A stretch of DNA of 64,000 nucleotides from Euborellia annulipes (GCA_023213315.1 JAKCPI010025584.1:21148-85147); one strand, 5' to 3'. Shown: positions 44,836 to 57,187, numbered from the stretch's first letter. The notes: generated by a model from the sequence alone, not told the origin. Program-made: numbers and translations.

Positions 44836-46100
44836 CCTCATTTTAATTATGTCATTTTAAAACAAAAAAAAAAAAAAAAACAAGGAAGTTTTAATAAAAT
44901 TTTCATTTGTATCCGAAATTGAATAAATTAGAAATAAATTCTTAAATTAGGTATTTTTTGACTAGCCTAGTTTTTTGTTTTTTTTTTTTTAATCAGATCT
45001 ATTTTCACTTGAAAACAACGATGCATGGAAACACGACCCACTCGGGTCGGGTGGTGGGGGGAGCAGGCATTCGAATGCATATATATTTCTTTTAGCAAAG
45101 CTAATGCCGAAAAAAAAGCGACGAGGCGGTATCGACACCAAAGGACGGCAGAGCCGGGTTTAATTAAAAAATAATTTAATTGAATTTGTTTTAATTTATA
45201 AAATAAACAATTTGTATATATATGCTAGGTTGAATATGCCTTTTACATGCTGAACAATAAATAAAAAAAAAAAAATATAGCGTTTATTTGATGCAAGTCG
45301 AACCTGCAAAAGATTAACTTGAACGTTAATGACAAAGCTTTTAATTAATATTTTATCAACATGTAATTATTTTATATTAGTTATTTTAAGATCATAAAGA
45401 ACAATAACTTCTTATCTATTCAAATTTTATGTACTATATCTTTAAAGAAAAGACAAAAGAAATTATAAATCATCTGTTATCTCTACTCAAAAGTGACATA
45501 AAAATAAATCAGAGAAATGAATTGAAAAATTTAGAATTTAGAATAAAATTTGTAAAAGGCCTACTGGATTACGACAATCACAAGAGACCAAAGACAAAAG
45601 GGGCTCATTATTTGTTGCATAGAAGAGATTATTAAAATTGCTTAATTAGTGCGAGGAGTTGAAGAACCAAGGGATGGCGTTTAATAACGTCTAAGAAAAG
45701 ACAAACTCCAAGGGTTTATGCACCCAGTTGGCGAACCATCATTCAAAATAACAAGACAGGCGTCTTTTACAGATTGTAGAAGAATAGAACCTGTGCTGTC
45801 ACGAAATATATTTTCTCAACTAAAATGATGGGCATTAAAATCAAAAAAAGGACTCAGCTGTTCAAATGGAAATATATAATTCAGCTAATTTTTTAATAAA
45901 TTAAACGAACAGTATAGATTTAAAATTATTGGTCAGGTTAAATAATCTAACAATCACTATTATTAGGAAAATTTATTATGTCAAGTGCTAAATTTATCTA
46001 AAATAATTTTATACAAATCGCAGGGGTGGAATTACTGGAGGACCAAAATAGCTAAAATAATTAGAACGTATGAGGATTCAATAAAAAATTAATAAAAACC
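44836..46100. other. Spacer with a lysine-rich ORF
   Basis: ORF 45429-45635 (68 codons) is rich in Lys, Leu, Ile and Asn with an amphipathic pattern and little homopolymer. No family is recognised and no exon boundaries are clear. Patches of other frames stay open to about 45840, as a decayed transposon ORF might. The rest is AT-rich. Confidence 0.25.
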
Positions 46101-46110
46101 ATTACTAAAT

Positions 46111-46353
46111 CAGTGGCGTCTTTGGGGGGGGGACTTTTGCCTCCCCCAAGGGCTCTGATTTCTATAAAATTCTATATTATTCTAAATAAAATATCCCAAA
46201 ATATAATAAATTGTACAAAATTATACAATTAATTAAATATATTTTGGCCAAATTTTAGTACCTATTTGTAAATTAATTTTAAGAAAAAAAAATTTCCCCC
46301 CCCCAAGAAAAAAATTTGCCCCTCCCCAAAAAAAAGTTGAAATGACGCCACTA
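46111..46353. mobile_element. hAT-like MITE, 243 bp, with 8 bp TSD
   Basis: CAGTGGCGTC at the left and GACGCCACTA at the right. TACTAAAT flanks both sides (46103-46110, 46354-46361). G- and C-runs next to the ends. No ORF. Confidence 0.85.
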
Positions 46354-46389
46354 TACTAAATAATTTATATACAAAAATAAATCAATAAA

Positions 46390-47130
46390 TAAAATAACTG
46401 GTCGCACAGAACACAACTTTCACTTCAATAATTGAAAGTTGTATTCTGTGCTTTTCACACCAGATTTTTTGTGTCGACATATATTTAGTTTATATTAGAA
46501 TTCAAGATATGAAATTTATAAACGTAGAAAAATATTTATTTTTTGTTACCATGCCTACCATTCATTCATCTTTCCTATTAAGTACATGAGTAAAGTATGC
46601 TTCAAACAATTTTGAAGACAGAATGAGAATATACATTTTATCATCTAAAAATAATTGATTTATGAATTTTAACCAAAACCTTAGAGCGCGAATTTTGAGA
46701 AAATGGAAAGAAAATCGGAAAAAGTATATCAGTATACCTTTATAAAGGTATTAGTACTTTTTGGCCGAGTTTATATAAAAGCTTATTTTCGAGTACTAAC
46801 CCAAATATATAATTTCAGCCTTCTTGCTCATTTCGTTCATACTTTATTTATTTCAAAAAACAGATTTTGCAAATTTTACCTGGATACCGATAGTAAAAGT
46901 AAGTTGATTGTACATTAAATGAATAAACTTTAACGCTTGTAATAATACAAAATATTTTTGGCATTAATCGTGTTTTAATTAATAATACAAATTAATTAGA
47001 AAAACTGGACTCAGGGGAACTAAAAATGTGTATTTCCATTAAATTCTCGACATCATTTTTTGACATGAATCCAATACTTTCTTTTTCTTACTCTATATAT
47101 AAATATAGCTAAACGAAAGTAAAAATTACC
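46390..47130 (+). repeat. HER family copy interrupted by one arm of an inverted repeat
   Basis: Hairpin near 46400-46470 (GCACAGAACACAACTTTC / GAAAGTTGTATTCTGTGC), body to about 46845, and then the 3' end resumes at 46995 (ACTGGACTCAGGGGAACTAA) through GACATGAATCCAATACTTTC. Confidence 0.8.
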
Positions 47131-47290
47131 AGTACTTTGCGTATGTATTCACTTTGAAAAGCAATTATAATTTTTCTAATTAATTAAAACACGATTAATG
47201 CCAAAAATATTTTTTATTAGTAATAATAAAGTGTGAAAGTTTATTCATTTAATATACAACCAATTCCCTTTTATTATCGGTATTCAGTAT
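46875..47290. repeat. Inverted repeat, arms about 110 bp
   Basis: CATTAATCGTGTTTTAATTA (left, near 46957-46985) matches TTAATTAAAACACGATTAAT (right, near 47182). TTTATTCATTTAATATACAA on the right mirrors TTGTACATTAAATGAATAAA-type sequence on the left. The HER 3' end lies in the spacer. Confidence 0.6.
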
Positions 47291-47299
47291 AATTATGAG

Positions 47300-48040
47300 G
47301 TTTATTCGCCAAACAAATATCAGAAAAAAAAAAAATGTTTAAGATAGTTGAGAATTATAAATGATGAGAATAGTTCACACGTCAAACCTCAATTTATTTA
47401 TTTATTTTCAAGATTAACTGAAGATATATAAATATTTATTTTGTGCCTTGAGATCCTCCAATCTCTTCTGAGTATCATAAATTATACATTAAAATTTTAC
47501 ATTGAATTGAATTTTTTTCATTATTGCCTCTCTTCGTATTTGAATTACAAAATATGATAAATAATACATATAAAAACAAGAATAAAAAAGAAAAATAAAG
47601 ACTCTAGAAAAAATAATAAAATAATAGAAATTGAGGCAAAAAGCCTGGCGGTAAATAATTTTTAAAAATATTGTTCAGTTAAGATGAAAATGACCTGATG
47701 AATAATTTAAATATTCTCTTGGATGATGTTGAACAAATATAAGCCTATTACTAAAAAAGCATCAGTCAATATATCATTTCAAGAGAAAAAATTTTGCATT
47801 TGAATGGGCATATCGGACTCGAATTTGGACTTTTCCGTTTTCTTTATCAGCGTTCTTTATTTATAATAAAGCGCCTTTAATTGTGATAGTAAATTCAATC
47901 GAATTTGTAAATGGAAATGCCAAACATAAAGTATTCTTATGTTCGGCAAATTTTAGTATTCCTATTATAAAGAAATATTGTAAACAAATAAATTTCTTAT
48001 TTTCTAGTATATATTAATAGAATATGAAGAAAAGATAGAT
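47300..48040. other. AT-rich spacer, no gene seen
   Basis: No recognisable feature. Confidence 0.45.
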
Positions 48041-48245
48041 GATTAAAAATCTGGTGTGACTAATCACTTATCTTCGGCAATTTTAAGTTGTGTTCTGTGC
48101 TTGTCACACCAGATTTTTTGTGTCGACTTATATATATTTGATTTCCGACATCAGGCTCTACATTAGATAGAATTCAACATGTCAAATTTATAAACATAGT
48201 AAAACATTTATACTTTGTTACTATGGTAACAATTTCTCCTATAAT

Positions 48246-48488
48246 AGGAGAATTAAATTCAAGTATGATACACAAGGTTTTTTTGTTTCAATGATTTATT
48301 TATTTAACATTAACACTTTATACGTATTTCGACACCATATGTGTCATCATCGGAAGTGAATTATATACATACTGAGATTCCGATGATGACACATATGGTG
48401 TCGAAATACGTATAAAGTGTTAATGTTAAATAAATAAATCATTGAAACAAAAAAACCTTGTGTTTCATACTTGAATTTAATTCTTCTA
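48246..48488. mobile_element. Near-perfect 240 bp palindrome with ribozyme-like core
   Basis: Two arms of about 105 bp differ at about one position (ATGATACAC against ATGAAACAC). Each arm carries GATGATGACAC, ATAT, GGTGTCGAAATACG. This is a hammerhead-like order: CCGATGA with one core change, stem GACAC/GGTGTC, then GAAA. Loop of about 25 bp. The low divergence of the arms points to recent formation or conversion. Confidence 0.75.
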
Positions 48489-48803
48489 TTAAAGCATAAT
48501 GTTTCAACTAGAGCCAACGGTTATCAGTTTAAAATTAAATAATTTCGCCTATATTTCTTATGAAGTTCAAGAGTAAAGTTCACATAATTTTGAAGGCAAA
48601 ATCAGAATATACATTTTAAAGAGAATCTAAAAAATAAATGATTTATAAATTTTAATCAAAATCCTTAAAGCGAATTTTGAGAAAATGGAAAAAAACTGAA
48701 AAAGTACATCAGTAAAAGTACTCTTTGTTGTTCAAAAGCTTCATGTCACGTGCCACAGGGTTACCTAACTTGAATATTAAATTCAAAACCATTTCGTTCT
48801 AGA

Positions 48804-49158
48804 CAGTGGCGCATTCGGGGGGCCCAGGGGGGCCGGGCCCCCCAAAGCCTGTCTCCAAAACCAAAAAATACCTATTGTTTTCCTAATGATTTTTTTTTTA
48901 AATAATTATTTTATTAACTCTCCTAAATTCTAAAAAATCTAACAAAAAACATATAAATAATTGAAAAAATCTCTAATATTTACGATTTTGTATTAAAATT
49001 ATTTTTATTTCAAGAAAAAAAAATTTTTTATTTGTTTTTTATTTATAATTATTATATTATCTAAAAAAAATTTCTCCACTTTAAGTTTCTAGAAAAGGGA
49101 GGGGGGGTTCAAAACTTTTGGGCCCCCCCCCCAAGCAGAAATCCTGGCTACGCTACTG
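48804..49158. mobile_element. hAT-like MITE, 355 bp, with 8 bp TSD
   Basis: CAGTGGCGCATTCGG at the left; the right end read in reverse is CAGTAGCGTAGCCAG. GTTCTAGA lies on both sides (48796-48803, 49159-49166) at a point where other HER copies read TTCGTTCTTGAGATATTTTG, so the pre-insertion site is known. Ends bear long G and C runs. Confidence 0.9.
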
Positions 49159-49468
49159 GTTCTAGAGATATTTTGTTCACTGACACAGACAGACCATTTT
49201 GCGAGACCCACTTTTTGGACTCAGGAGACCTCAAAACATGTATTTCCATCTATATACTGTATATATGTAAAAAAGAGAAGATATTATTAGAAGAAGAATT
49301 AGGTAGAAGATATTATTGTGAAAAATCAAACCTCCCAATTTTTTTTATCAATAACTTTACGTTTCAGGACCTCAGAAATGCAAAAAAATCTCGACATCGA
49401 ATTTTTGACATGAATCAATACTTTCTCTCTCTATATATTAACATATATATAGAGGTAAGAGAAAGTAA

Positions 49469-51013
49469 AAAGCTTAAAATGCGTACAGTATGTGAGTAGC
49501 TTTTTATTTTGCTTATATCTCTGGAACTATTAATCGAATTAGGATGAGGTTTTTCAAATTTACAGTTTCAAGTGCTCGTAAGAAGTTAGTAAAACGAAGA
49601 GATAATCGGCCCTCAGGGAGCAGTAAAAATGAACGCTAAGCCACGGTTTTTTCAACTTCCAACCAAATTTAAAATTTTTCTTTTTTTTTTAGGTTTTTAT
49701 TAAAATTTTCTGTTATTAATCTTTTATAATTATTTTACGGTGGTTTTGACACAAGATTTTACGTAATTGGATCTGGACCACGAGTTACCTGATTAAATAT
49801 TAGTATTTCTTCTCCACCAGTATTTCCCTCTACCAAATAATATCTCTTTAAAGATATCAATCTCTATTTTTATTTATAATATTAAATTAAAAATACTTTC
49901 TCATTAAAAAAAAAAAAAACATGGAATTTGTTCATTAAGTTATTTTACACAACAGTTGAAATATTACTCATATATCTAGTGTTAAAGTAATCAAACAGTT
50001 TGAAATAGTATTTCATTATATTTTATTAGAATTTTTCTTGGAGGAAATGAATAGAAAGTGTTTTAAAAAAAGACAAAAAAATAAATAATAACATTGGGAA
50101 GAATTTAGAGAGAAAAGTAAAATGAATGAAAAAAAAAAAAAAATTAGTTTATTCATGAAAAAAAAAAAAAAATGGAATAAGCCTTTGTTTATTCTATTTC
50201 ATTTTATTATTTATATGATTGATTTATTTCTTCTTATATTGTTTCATTTACATTTTATCTTAGAGCTTGTTGACTACGATTGACCTGAACTAAAAAAAAT
50301 TCTTTTTTTTCATCATCCACTTCTAAAATCTTAAATACGTTGATAGATATTATTAAACACTGCATTCTAAGACAAGTATAAAAGCTTTTTCCTTTCATTT
50401 ATTTTCTGGGATTGCTTACATCTTCATTAACAGTGACGTCATTGAAGAGAAGAAAGTGTAGTGTTAGGCATTTGACCCCTAATTGATTTATTAAGACCCC
50501 CAAGTACTACGAAAAAAAATTGTGAATTTCGGGAAATAAAATATCCACCCTTTTAAATGCCACTTTGGCCCCGTCAATTCAATTTTCAACTTTATTTTAT
50601 TTTTAAATTTAGAAACCGCGTGCAAGTTTGACAGACTTAACAAATCAGATTATTATAATAAAAAAATAACAATATCGATGAATTATTTAACAATCTTAGC
50701 TATTATATAAATATATATATATAATTCACTGTCCGTCTGTCTGTCTACCACTCTCTCTATTCCAAATTTTCTGTTTTGAATTTCGAAATTTTGCAACCTT
50801 ACGTTAGAGGGAGTTAGGGAAGGATCAAAAAATATTTAAAAATTCAGAATTTTTTTCATTGAAAAAAATTAGATTCTATCCCTCCTTATGAGAATCTAAA
50901 GCTAATTAATCTCTATATAATAATTATATTAATAATTAAATAAAATTTGTTGTATTAATTTTTTTTTTTTAAATTATTTAAGATCTTTTTGGGCATCTAG
51001 ACTTGGGGAGGAA
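49469..51013. other. AT-rich spacer; SINE trace
   Basis: GGATCTGGACCACGAGTTACC at 49769 is a worn piece of the 5S-like SINE head. ATCTTTTTGGGCATCTAG at 50983 resembles the tRNA-SINE tail in reverse. No gene. Confidence 0.4.
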
Positions 51014-51165
51014 TTGCAAAATTTTAAAGTTTTAAATTTACCTCCATGACTTACAGTTTTAAATTTCCCTTTCTGACTCTACTTCCTCTACTCTAGCCAA
51101 TCAGCGAGAGAAAGTGGTAAACAGACCACACAGGAGTCAGTGGCTAGCGCTTTATATAGACCTAT
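51014..51165 (+). repeat. Dispersed repeat, pair of 58951-59093
   Basis: Shares AAATTTTAA, TTAAATTT, ACTCTAGCCAA and AGTCAGTGGCTAGCGCTTTATATA-type ends with the later copy. Class unknown. Overlapping ORFs on both strands at 51114-51457 are not supported as genes. Confidence 0.6.
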
Positions 51166-51214
51166 ATATAGTAATAATTAAATTTTCCTTTGATATTTAT
51201 AAAATTTTATTTAT

Positions 51215-51250
51215 TTTAAGTAAAGTTCTTTTTCGGCATCTAAGGTTGTT
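51215..51250 (-). repeat. tRNA-SINE tail fragment
   Basis: TTCTTTTTCGGCATCTAAGG followed by TTGTTTA is the reverse of the GATGCCGAAAAAG tail. Confidence 0.55.
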
Positions 51251-52304
51251 TAAAGGGAAAGTCCGCTCAAAGCGGACCCGAATCCGTTGGAGGCGGATCC
51301 AGATTATAATTATAATAAAGAAGATGATTCTAAACATTAGCTTGGAATGCAATAAAATCAATAAAACATTCTCCGTTTCCTCTTCCATACTGAATTTACT
51401 CGTTTTGTTAAAAAAAGTATTTATTATTTCAAATACCGAATAATACACTTGCAACACACATAGTTAAAACTGATTTACAACCAGTTTATAGATTATTTAT
51501 TTATAAAAAACAAAATTCACATTTTTATTTTTCAATCTTTTTACTAAAAAAAATAAAATTTACAATTAAAGTCGACAAAAATATTTATGCAAATATTCAA
51601 ATTGCTATCAGTTTCGTTTCAGTTGCCATCCACTCACTGGATTCAGATTTAATTCAGCATTTGATAAAACTGTCGTTAAATAAAATTTTTGCATATGCTC
51701 TCTATTGTTCACTCGTACATCTGTCGCCCGAGACATTCTAGATGGATATATAATATTTATAAGAAATAAAATCCTAATAATGTTGAGGGCCATTAAAAAA
51801 CCAGGCATTACCACGGCTGGTAAAAAAAAGGGCACATAAAATATAAAATCTCTATTATTATTATTTTTTGCCCTAAGATATAAAAATAAATTTTTTCATT
51901 TTAACATATAAATGGAACCACAAAAATGTTTCATTTTTTTAATAGTATTATAGTATAATCTAGCATGAAAAAAGATTATCGCTCAATTTTTTTTTTTCTT
52001 TAACGTTGTGGAATTTTTTTTACTAATGAGAGAAAAGAAAAGAAAGATCCATTATGTTATAGTTAAGTGTTGGCTCAAGATTTTATTTTTTTCTTGCTCA
52101 TTCCATTCAAATTTTATAAAATTGCTGGTTTATAAGCCCAAACACAATTAAAATTTTGAAATTATCAAGCAAGTATTTATACTTTACTTGGCGAGATCCC
52201 ATATTACATGCAATTATCTGAAAACTCCCCAAGTATAAATATTTGCTACAGAAAAAGCTACTTAATAAAATATACCAATAATTATGCTACTTTTGGTATA
52301 CATA
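51251..52304. other. AT-rich spacer, no gene seen
   Basis: Contains GCGGACCCGAATCCG and GGAGGCGGATCC near 51265-51300, otherwise AT-rich. Confidence 0.4.
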
Positions 52305-52520
52305 ACTTGGTAAAATAAACTTTTGAACAAAATCAGCCTATAAGAGCTAGTACTTTACTGAAGTAGCTACTTTTTTTCGAATTTCTCAAAATTTTATTTA
52401 ACGACTTTGATTGAAGTTCATAAATAAAGTATTTTTTAGATGCTCTTTAAAAAGTAGGACTATATCAGTAAGGTTTTTTGTGAAAATTGTTTGAAGTACA
52501 CTTTACTGATATACTTTTTT
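52305..52520 (-). repeat. HER family, middle fragment
   Basis: AAACTTTTGAACAAAATCAG, CTAGTACTTTACTGAAGT, TCAAAATTT and TTTTTTAGATGCTCTTTAAA identify the family body. Both ends are missing. Confidence 0.75.
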
Positions 52521-53071
52521 ATTTTTTCAAATTTTTTTTTGCTTCATTAATATTGAAAACAAATTGGGAAAATTTTTGTAAATGCTGTCCTTTGATCACT
52601 TATGTCGAAAAGTGTAAAATCAGTTACACCTTTGGCATTTGACATTTTCGATTTTCCTCTAATATTAATATTATTAATTGAAACTTACTTAACGTTGGTG
52701 GAGCCAAACAAAGAATCGCCTGAACAACTAATATTAGCAACATTTTGTGGATTATACGGTAGAAATCCGTAACCATTAGAGGCCATTAATCGTAGTTTAT
52801 TTTAGTAATTAATAAATATTATATAAACTAATTAATTCAGATGCTGTGTAAATGTAGAATAGCAAAGTCTCCGATTTCTTAACAATCAATCGAGACGTTT
52901 CTTCAGTCTTTCAACATTGTTTATAGTTCCTCGAGTTAATTATAGGGACACAATACATGTAAATGTGTAAAGTTCCCTCTCGCTTATTTTGTGAGAATTA
53001 TTTTCAAAGATCATAGAATTCGCTATGACAAATAAATACTGTATAGCAGAAGTATTTAAAAATTAAAATAA
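52521..53071. other. AT-rich spacer, no gene seen
   Basis: Unique-looking. GATTATACGGTAGAAATCCG near 52752 is not part of any repeat seen here. Confidence 0.4.
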
Positions 53072-53455
53072 TTTAATAATAATTAAATGTAAACACTAGG
53101 TTTAGTTTTAAAAAAAGGAGTTTTATTTGCTTTATTTACATTTCGATCTTACAACATCATCATTAGAACCTTATTACAAATCAAATAGTTTATTTGGTTT
53201 ATGTATATTTCGATGTTAAAACACCATCATCAGAACCTTATTATTTAGTTTGTAATGTAAAATACCATCATCAGAACCGTATTATTTGGTTTGTAATGTT
53301 AAAACACCATCATCAGAACTGTATTATTTGGTTTGTAATAAGGTTCTGATGATGATGATGTTTTAACATCGAAATATACACAAACCAAATAAAACTCCTT
53401 TTTAAACTAAACCTAGTGTTTAATTTTAATTATTATTAAATTATTTTAATTTTAA
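53072..53455. mobile_element. Fold-back element with hammerhead cores and internal repeats
   Basis: Outer arms TAAACACTAGGTTTAGTTTT / AAACTAAACCTAGTGTTTAA. The right arm (53346-53374) reads CTGATGA, stem GATGTT/AACATC, GAAA. The left arm, read in reverse near 53205-53235, gives CTGATGA, stem GGTGTT/AACATC, GAAA. Three units of about 46 bp (ACCATCATCAGAACCGTATT type) lie between. Part of the flank (ATTTGGTTTGT / ACAAACCAAAT) also pairs. Confidence 0.7.
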
Positions 53456-54170
53456 AAATGTTTAAACTAGTGCCTACGGTGAATTCTTTAGATTATATAA
53501 AAGTATTTTATATTATATAATAATATTATTGTTTGTATTCTTAAAATAAACCAAGATTAATGCCAAAAAATTTATAATCCCTCCAGCTACTCGACTCTTT
53601 TATTATCTCATTTAAAAAATATAATCTAATTATATATAAAACAATCTTATAATTAAATAACAAACACGAAAACTTTTTTTTTTCTAATTATTAATTAATT
53701 TTTATATTAGGCTAAAACAAATCTTTTTATTTTCTTTTATCATTAATTAGCATTTTTTGGATCAAATAAAGAAACAGTTACCTAATATTGATATAATCTA
53801 TAATAATTAAAAATCATCAAAATGCTCATTAATTCACTATTGATTTAAAAATTATCATGTGAATTCAAAAAAGCAAAATAATATATATGGGTTTGAGATT
53901 TTGTGACGATACGCAATGATTTTCTCAATTCATACAATTTGTTTGCTCTTTGTTTGTATTAAACAATATAAAATAATTATCAAAGTTAATTGATGTCAAA
54001 ATGTATCTAAAAAAAAAAAAAAAAAAAAAATGGAATTTTCGATTCTATTAAATAACATTTATTAATATTTTTCACGGAGGTAAATTAAGTTGAAAATATA
54101 AATCTACAATGCTTTTGGTTAAATTGTATATTGAATTTTTATTTTATTGACGACGAGCTTTAAATGAGAA
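53456..54170. other. AT-rich spacer with poly-A
   Basis: Poly-A of about 23 nt at 54009. No gene. Confidence 0.4.
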
Positions 54171-54800
54171 TAATCAACAGAACAAAGCAAATGAGCAAAT
54201 GAAGACAATGTTAATTAATTTTAGAGTTGATTCCTATGCTGCTTGCTCGGTTGAGATGCTTACTTTGTAAGAGAACGAACGCGTATATGTATATGTGTAA
54301 TTTCGTAATGTAGACAATATTTATTTTTTTAATTATACGAAGTCATAATGAAACCTAATTCCTAAGTGATAGAGAGCAGGCCAAAAAACTGTCTCCAAAG
54401 GAAGGCTTGATGGTTTGGGGGGTGGTTGGCGTTTGTGTAGTTGGCTGGTGCTGGTTTTCCCGAGGACTCGCTCTGCTAAATTCTCTCTTAATGTTTTAAT
54501 TAAGTTTAGCGATAGTCAGATATTTTTGATTTATTTTCTTATTTGTTGATTGGCGACAGAAGGATTAAGAGCATGATTAATGGGATGACGAAGAGCAAGA
54601 GTCTTTCTAAAATGTATTTGTATTAAAATTTATTAAATCATTCGCCGCCTTCTAATGAATAATTGTGTTCCGCCATAAACATTAAATTTTCTTTTGATGA
54701 ATTAATTCAACGCATTTATCCATTTCCTTACTTGAGATGGTTTATTTTTCACGAAATGAGCGACAGGCTTTTTGCGAATGAACTTCTGGGGAGGCAGATA
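54171..54800. other. Non-repetitive block, possible regulatory DNA
   Basis: Less homopolymeric than its surroundings and matching no repeat in the window. Contains TTGATTGGCGACAGAAGG and TTGGCTGGTGCTGG. An ORF of 60 codons (54663-54845) ends in poly-Phe. No gene structure can be defended. Confidence 0.25.
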
Positions 54801-55177
54801 ATTGCCAATTTTTATAATTTTTTTTTTTTTTTATACTTTTATTAATTACAAGTTATCTACTATATTTCCATCTGGTTTAGAAACAAATGAATATTAATAT
54901 TCCTAGGGAGAAATATAGAATAGACATAATTATCTAAGTGTACTCTAAGTACTTTATGTCTCATTTCATTGCTAAGTTATTCTGTTATCTCTTTCAATCT
55001 TTTTTATCTCAGAATCTAGGGTATATAAATTTGGATCTTTTGGGATCTAGGTGAAGTAGAACCTCAATCCTTGTTCTTTAACAGTCCCATGGATGGGCAC
55101 AGGATTCATAAAATCGGTATTTTTAAGTGTTATTAAAAAATTATTAACTTTTTATACCCTAGGTTTGAAAATTATGA

Positions 55178-55418
55178 TAGTCGGGGTTAGCGCCCCCCCC
55201 CCCCCCATTCGAAAACCATATAATATTATATGTAAAATATACAAAATTGTTATATTACACTGGCACTAAATTTAAAATATATTTTCCAGAAATCAATTAT
55301 AATAAAAATAAAAACTATCCAGCAATTTTTTGTTTTGCTGACTATTTGGCGCCCCTTTGGGAGTAGCGCCCGGGGCATGATGACCCCTTGCCCCCCCCCC
55401 CCTCGCTAGGCCACTGAA
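55178..55418. mobile_element. hAT-like MITE, left end worn
   Basis: Matches 10828-11110 through CATTCGAAAACCATATA, TTTTCCAGAAATCAATTATA and GTAGCGCCCGGGGCATGATG, ending CTCGCTAGGCCACTG. The left CAGTGGC terminus is replaced by a short GGGGTTAGCGCC. Confidence 0.8.
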
Positions 55419-55440
55419 GATAGTTCGCCCTTTTATATTA

Positions 55441-55613
55441 TTGGAACGAAGTTCTTTTACACAGCTTACATTAGGGTGAATTGGCAGAAAATGCGCCAAG
55501 GCTTCGGCTAACCTCGCCTTCCTCCGCCGCTCTGTAACGCATTTTTGTTACGTTACGTGGCAAATTCTGCTAATTCACCCTACTATAAGCAGCGTAAAAG
55601 AACTTCGTTCCAA
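55441..55613. mobile_element. 173 bp palindromic GAACGAAGTTC element
   Basis: Starts TTGGAACGAAGTTCTTTTAC and ends GTAAAAGAACTTCGTTCCAA. Next inward, AGGGTGAATTGGCAGAA pairs with TTCTGCTAATTCACCCT. The centre has GCTTCGGCTAACCTCGCC. It looks like two ends of the family joined head to head. Confidence 0.8.
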
Positions 55614-57187
55614 AAAATATATTATCTTATTTATTTTTTCTTCTCAGACAAATAATTAAGATAGATTTTTTAAATAATTTTTTTTTTTTTTTTTTTTTGA
55701 ACAAGGTCTCTCAACCTCACCTATTGCTAAATATGCAAACCTGTGTGAGTGAATGATTTTAAAGAATATAAAATATTTTGTATAATTTCTAATAATTGTT
55801 TCTTTATCTATATTTATTTCCAATTTCGTGAGAGGTAGTTGGAATGCTTGAATGATTCTAATATTAAACTGTTAGACGGAAATTTATATAACTTCCCGTT
55901 GAGCTTTGAAATTTTGTACATATACCATCTTTTAATATTTAAGAATATTTAGCAACGCTTCTCAACGGCAAATTTATTGTTATTGTTTATATTAAAGAGT
56001 GATGGATTATTTGAATAAAACCCGTCTTCGATCTTCGATTTTTAGGTGTAGAACACACAACGTTTTGCAACCTAGCTAAATAAAAAAAATTGAACATTAG
56101 CCGCTTCTTATTTAGAAAGCGTTCTAATTTAACTAGAGTTCACTTTATATGTTAATTTGATTTTAATTAAGGTTATTCAAATCTATTAAAAAGGATTTAT
56201 TTATTTCGATAAAAAAAAAAAATTCTTAGAAATCAATTGTGATCTTGCATAGGTTTTGATGTATATAGGAAATAGTATTTTGTCAAAAGAAAACTTCTTC
56301 TCTTTAAAATGACAAAATCGTTTCGGATGTAATTTTTCATTCGACATCAAAAACTTTAAGGAATTGAATTAATTTTGGTCACCTGATTTAAAAAAAAAAT
56401 AATATTCTAACCCTCACGTTATTTAAACTTTAAACTGAGAGAAATAACAAAATGTGACACCAACAGAGAATCAATTATAATCATTGATGCGTTAATAAGA
56501 AGGATCAACATGAAATATTGATCTTTCAAAAAACATGTGTTCACAATTTGACTTGATAAAATAGAAGGATTATATATTTATTTTTTTAGTCAAACATAGT
56601 CCTTATTTTAAAAGCTATACGAGATAGACTTAATCTATTTAGCGTCTATCAACTCAAAAAGTCAATTCTCACAATGATAAGTTTATGGAAATTCACAAAG
56701 AGTAAGAATGTTAATACAAATCAATGACGTGAATTTACTTTTACATTTTTTTTTTTGAGTTGGTGAAATAAAAAAAAAAAAATATCATTCATTAAAATGA
56801 AAAGCTAAATAAATATTTAACCTTTTGAGACGAACTTTTCACCAGAGAATTTTTAGCTCCGTATCTTTCACTCTGTTTATTAAATATAAATCAATTTTGA
56901 TTTTTTTTTCTTTTTTTGAAATGGAATAAGATAATTAAATTAATAAAGTGTTGAAAATTTTCTTTTTTTTTTTCTTTTTATCGCGCCCCAGTTTTTAATT
57001 AAAATTCAATTCGTAAATTTAAAAAAAAAATTATGAAGATGAAAGATTATAAAAACAAAATATTCTTATTTTGAAGGATAAAAACTCTTATATTGCGGAT
57101 GTTTTTACAGTTAGATTAAATATTATTTTTTTAAATAATTAAATAACAAACTAAATATATACTTAAAAAAAAAAAACAGAAAAATAT
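55614..57187. other. AT-rich spacer, no gene seen
   Basis: Long A/T tracts. I recognise nothing. Confidence 0.45.

Larger units (their letters stand above)
48044..49468 (+). repeat. HER family copy with two younger insertions
   Basis: Forward copy from ATCTGGTGTGACTAATCACT (hairpin, paired with TTGTCACACCAGATTTTTT) to ATAGAGGTAAGAGAAAGTAA. It is interrupted by a palindrome (48246-48488), a hAT-like MITE (48804-49158), and a short insert near 49255-49375. Confidence 0.85.

Noticed and set aside
49173..49499. 108-codon ORF
   Set aside because: It lies within the 3' half of a HER copy and its terminal palindrome.
51114..51457. Overlapping ORFs of 109 and 86 codons on opposite strands
   Set aside because: AT-rich composition gives Ile/Lys/Leu runs on both strands. 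The region carries a dispersed repeat and a SINE tail. No domain is seen.
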